NCBI GenBank assembly: GCA_041743085.1
Contig: JBGTNL010000092.1
Coordinates: forward strand, 1 to 64,000
Source: JAFMPW01 sp041743085
GTDB lineage: Bacteria > Bacteroidota > Bacteroidia > Flavobacteriales > Flavobacteriaceae
DNA length: 64,000 nucleotides
Direction of reading: 5' to 3'
Shown in pieces: positions 61,221-64,000 of this stretch (within the stretch, counting starts at the first letter, position 1; every line of letters begins with the position of its first letter). A program made the translations under genes and the position numbers. Under the pieces are notes generated by a model. That model was not told where the DNA came from and ran no database searches. It saw only the letters and a program-made list of their open reading frames with translations.

Positions 61221-61601
61221 ATGCCATTTCTAAAGCGATTGGGATTCTATTTAGTGGGGCTATCCATCGGCCTGGTCTTTCTGGCATTCTTTTTTAAAAA
61301 AAAATCTGAAGAGACGGGAACGGAATTCTGCTATCTGCCCAATTGCAGGGTGCTTAAGGACCTGCGTTCAAAACCATTAAATTTTTCCGATGTGACAAAA
61401 AAATTGATGGATACCCGGGAAATGGATTCCACGGACATTGCCCATTTCCTGAAGGAAGGCGATATCGATTTTAAAAACAGCGATACCGCTTCTGAGCCCT
61501 GTAAGACACTTTACATAATGGCCGAAGTAAAAGGGAAGGAGGCGGTTATGACGGTAAGGAACTGCGAAGATCAGGTGGTAGTGGAAAATATTCGAAGGTA
61601 G
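61221..61601 (+). CDS. DUF4258-type protein with one membrane helix
   Basis: About 126 residues. One N-terminal membrane helix (LGFYLVGLSIGLVFLAFFF, 7-25), then a small domain with CYLPNCRVLKDLR, a conserved TDIAHFLKEGDIDF segment and a strand-rich end (LYIMAEVKGKEAVMTVRNC). From memory, a DUF4258 protein often follows ald in flavobacteria. The role is unknown. The 3-bp gap after ald implies one transcript. Confidence 0.72.
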   Translation: MPFLKRLGFYLVGLSIGLVFLAFFFKKKSEETGTEFCYLPNCRVLKDLRSKPLNFSDVTKKLMDTREMDSTDIAHFLKEGDIDFKNSDTASEPCKTLYIMAEVKGKEAVMTVRNCEDQVVVENIRR

Positions 61602-61679
61602 GTTAGCTGCCAAAATGCCCTTATACAGAGGTGCAGACAGCACTTCATACTAATTTCCATTGCTTGTCGATCACATTAT

Positions 61680-62297
61680 TTACCAGACAAAGCGTATTAA
61701 GAAATACGCAAAGACAAACCAAGAAATTGGAGGCAAGTATTTGTTGTTTGGCGGAAGCTTAAACACCTTGGGCTGCGGATCCAAAGGTTGTAACTTCCGT
61801 CCCTTTAATCCAGGGTGGTCTTCCGGAATAAAAGTAGACCTGAACTGGTGGTAGGTAAAAGGCATTGCCGACACAGGATCCCCGTTGGGGTGGTGAATAT
61901 TACCTCTATAGGGATTCAAATACTCCCATACAATTTCCCCATTACGGGTCACTTCAAAAAAGCGTCCCCTGGGTCCTTCATTGATAAATGTATGTCCATT
62001 GTCCATACGATGTGCCCCGGAAATAAAACTTCCGTAGAACGAAACCGTAACCTTAGCAATATACTGCCAGAGGGATGCCTCAGGGCCAAAGCGAAGGCCA
62101 TTTCTATTATAATTCCCCTCCTTATCTGTGGGTAACTTCAGTTCTATCACTGCTGAATAATCCAGGCTATCCCGCCCCATCGGGATGGCATTATTATATA
62201 CAGTGAGGTTACCGGCGCCAGGTTGTCCACTTTCTATCCAACGCACATCATGCTGCCCGAATAATCGCTGATCGGTGGAATGGGCATTTGGTGGCAA
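61680..62297 (-). pseudogene. Arylsulfotransferase, C-terminal fragment
   Basis: About 205 residues with the C-terminal signature of the arylsulfotransferase (ASST) family: HDVRWIESGQPGAGNLTVYN, YSAVIELKLP, SGAHRMDNGHTFINEGPRG and RFFEVTRNGEIVWEYLNPY, then a C-terminal hydrophobic helix. The family is about 400-550 residues long; here the frame opens with a stop codon immediately before the first codon TTG (62297). There is no upstream part, so it is a truncated relic downstream of proline dehydrogenase. Confidence 0.72.
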
Positions 62298-62368
62298 TTA
62301 AGGTGTAAAAATCTTTTGAGATCCTCAAATTTGAAATGCATGATCAGATCATTCCTGCCTACCGTTTC

Positions 62369-63547
62369 CTATATTCCCCTGCGTTTCCTTTCCTTTTTCA
62401 GCAATTCTAGTTCCCTGTTGGTTTGTCCGGCGACGGAAGTGTTTTCCTCTGCCCTCCGGATCAGATAAGGCATCACATCCCTTACCGGCCCAAAGGGGAC
62501 ATATTTTGCTACATTATAGCCTTTGGCCGCAAGATTGAAGGTAATATGATCGCTCATACCGTACAACTGGCCAAATCCTATCCGCTGGTCATTGTTGACT
62601 ATACCGTATTTCTCCATAAGTTCCATTAATTTATAGCAACTGGTTTCATTGTGTGTACCCGCAAAGAGCGATACCATATCCAGGTGTTGAATAATATAGG
62701 CTATGGCAGCGTCGAAATTATCATCCGAGGCCTTCTTGGACCCACAAATAGGCGACGGGTAGCCCTTCTCTTCCGCTCTCTCATTCTCCTTCTCCATATA
62801 AGCTCCCCGCACCACCTTGATCCCGATCTTAAACTTATCTTTCAGGGCAGTGGTATGTAATCTCTTTAAATAATCCATCCTGTCCCAGCGATACAGCTGT
62901 AGGGTATTAAAAACAACAGCCTTTTTGGTATTATAGCTTCGCATCATTTCTTCCACCAGATTATCCGCAGCATCCTGCATCCAGGTTTCCTCGGCGTCTA
63001 TTAAAAGTGATACATCCAGGTCATATGCCTTTTTGCAGGTAGTGTCGAACCTTCCCACAATACGGTTCCATTCGGCCTGTTCCAAAGGGGTTAACGACTT
63101 TCCCTTCCCAATTTTTTGAAAAAGTGCAAAACGGCCATATCCCGTAGGTTTAAAGACAGCAAATGGCATAGCCTGCCTTTCCTTTACAAAGTCGAGGATC
63201 TGCAAATTTTTGGCCAGGGCATCATCAAATGGGTCCTCCGTATCTTTTCCCTCCACCGAATAGTCCAGAACCGAGTAGACTTTTTTCTCCCACATTTTAT
63301 CAACTACCGGCATACAATCTTCTTCACTTATGCCTCCACAAAAGTGGTCAAAAACCGTTGCCCGTATTAAACCATCTACAGGTAAGTGCGCCTTAATTGC
63401 AAAATTGGTTACTGCTGTGCCGATCCTTACAAGGGGCTCATTTGCGATCATCTTAAATAGAAAGTAGGCACGCTCCAGTTCCGAGTCGGTTTTCAAAGCA
63501 AAGGCAGTTGCCGTATCCTCAAAAATTCTGTTATCTTTTTCAATCAT
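62369..63547 (-). CDS. Proline dehydrogenase
   Basis: About 392 residues. The FAD-dependent TIM barrel is recognisable from LLIDAEETWMQDAADNLVEE, KIGIKVVRGAYMEKENERAE, GTHNETSCYKLMELMEKYG, GFGQLYGMSDHITFNLAAKG and VPFGPVRDVMPYLIRRAEEN. It oxidises proline to pyrroline-5-carboxylate; no P5C dehydrogenase domain is fused. ATG 63547 is preferred to the TTG at 63568. It is divergent from aroB. Confidence 0.93.
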   Translation of the reverse strand: MIEKDNRIFEDTATAFALKTDSELERAYFLFKMIANEPLVRIGTAVTNFAIKAHLPVDGLIRATVFDHFCGGISEEDCMPVVDKMWEKKVYSVLDYSVEGKDTEDPFDDALAKNLQILDFVKERQAMPFAVFKPTGYGRFALFQKIGKGKSLTPLEQAEWNRIVGRFDTTCKKAYDLDVSLLIDAEETWMQDAADNLVEEMMRSYNTKKAVVFNTLQLYRWDRMDYLKRLHTTALKDKFKIGIKVVRGAYMEKENERAEEKGYPSPICGSKKASDDNFDAAIAYIIQHLDMVSLFAGTHNETSCYKLMELMEKYGIVNNDQRIGFGQLYGMSDHITFNLAAKGYNVAKYVPFGPVRDVMPYLIRRAEENTSVAGQTNRELELLKKERKRRGI

Positions 63548-63821
63548 AGTCTGAAGGTGCTTTTTCAATACAGGGCCTCGCTAATACCAATTTTTAGCAA
63601 TCAAAAATTAATGCCTTATTGATTTATAAGCTAATAAGACACCACTTATAAAAAAGCCGCCGGCTTATAACCTTTGGGATCAAACCCTGTACGCTTTCCT
63701 TATGGGAATGTTCCTCCAAATTATTAATATGCCAAAAATAGCACACAAAATCTATTCGGTTATTGAAAAATAGCCTTTAATTTGCCAGTGATTTGGGCTA
63801 ATTGTACAACAATCCGCAACT

Positions 63822-64000
63822 ATGAATTCTATTATCACGTCTTCCTATGCCGTGCATTTCAATGAACAGTGTTACCTGGCCCTGAAGAAACATCTGGAAA
63901 TGGCCGGTTATTCCAAAGTGTTCATTTTGGTCGACGAAAATACGCATCAACATTGCCTGCCATTGTTCATGACCCGATTAGAAGGTGAATATCCTTTGGA
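63822..64000 (+). CDS. aroB: 3-dehydroquinate synthase, 5' part
   Basis: The window ends inside this gene. The 59 visible residues begin MNSIITSSYAVHFNEQCYLA and include SKVFILVDENTHQHCLPLF, the start of the family's NAD-binding part as in other AroB proteins of flavobacteria. AroB is the second enzyme of the shikimate pathway. It is divergent from proline dehydrogenase, with 274 bp between the starts. Identification rests on a short stretch. Confidence 0.72.
   Translation, partial: MNSIITSSYAVHFNEQCYLALKKHLEMAGYSKVFILVDENTHQHCLPLFMTRLEGEYPL

Overview
The window is chromosomal DNA of a member of the Flavobacteriaceae (Bacteroidota). The evidence is an LpxC-FabZ fusion, a bifunctional HisB and HisIE, the type IX secretion regulator PorX, exact TAnnTTTG promoter -7 boxes, weak use of Shine-Dalgarno sites, and S24-type XRE regulators. 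No rRNA or tRNA gene, CRISPR array or intact transposase was found.

Layout. 0.2-7 kb: rhomboid protease and lipid acyltransferase read from one palindromic promoter, then a sterol-desaturase-type hydroxylase, glmM, an ACP phosphodiesterase and a gamma-glutamyltransferase lipoprotein. 7-15 kb: an S24/XRE repressor facing an array of operator-like palindromes, an internally deleted radical SAM gene with its intact partner, a Gfo/Idh/MocA oxidoreductase, and a two-gene operon of a uracil-DNA-glycosylase-fold protein and a giant amidohydrolase-S41 protease fusion. 15-27 kb: cysE-cysM, two membrane-anchored hydrolases, small lipoproteins, corA, a frameshifted truA, small membrane proteins, a MITE-like element and a two-component system. 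27-30 kb: AAA ATPase plus VWA protein. 30-39.4 kb: the complete his operon (G-D-C-B-H-[GNAT]-A-[DinB]-F-IE) behind a leader peptide with three consecutive His codons and a terminator. 39-51 kb: prohibitin, a VWA membrane protein, fabG, sucD, and the lipid A cluster lpxD2-efp-lpxA-lpxC/fabZ-lpxD, with a dNTPase-like HD protein. 51-61.6 kb: porX, tsaE and alanine dehydrogenase, with an accessory stretch between them. 61.7-64 kb: an arylsulfotransferase remnant, proline dehydrogenase and the start of aroB.

Accessory regions. The 53-60 kb segment holds broken genes (a hydrolase fragment, an SdpI-like pseudogene, a multiply frameshifted membrane gene), two regulators, and two intact members of an unrecognised membrane protein family built on a repeated four-helix module. 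About 200-bp repeats with TGTCCGGTTAAA-like ends occur at 20.1, 49.6 and 53.4 kb, with a divergent fourth copy at 20.3 kb. A second, hairpin-rich repeat occurs at the left end of the window and, inverted, at 31.9 kb.

The most interesting candidates are the UDG-fold / amidohydrolase-S41 operon, the duplicated membrane-module family, the radical SAM deletion, and the his attenuator. Coordinates, motifs and frame changes were read directly from the sequence. Family names come from recognition of motifs, without any database search.
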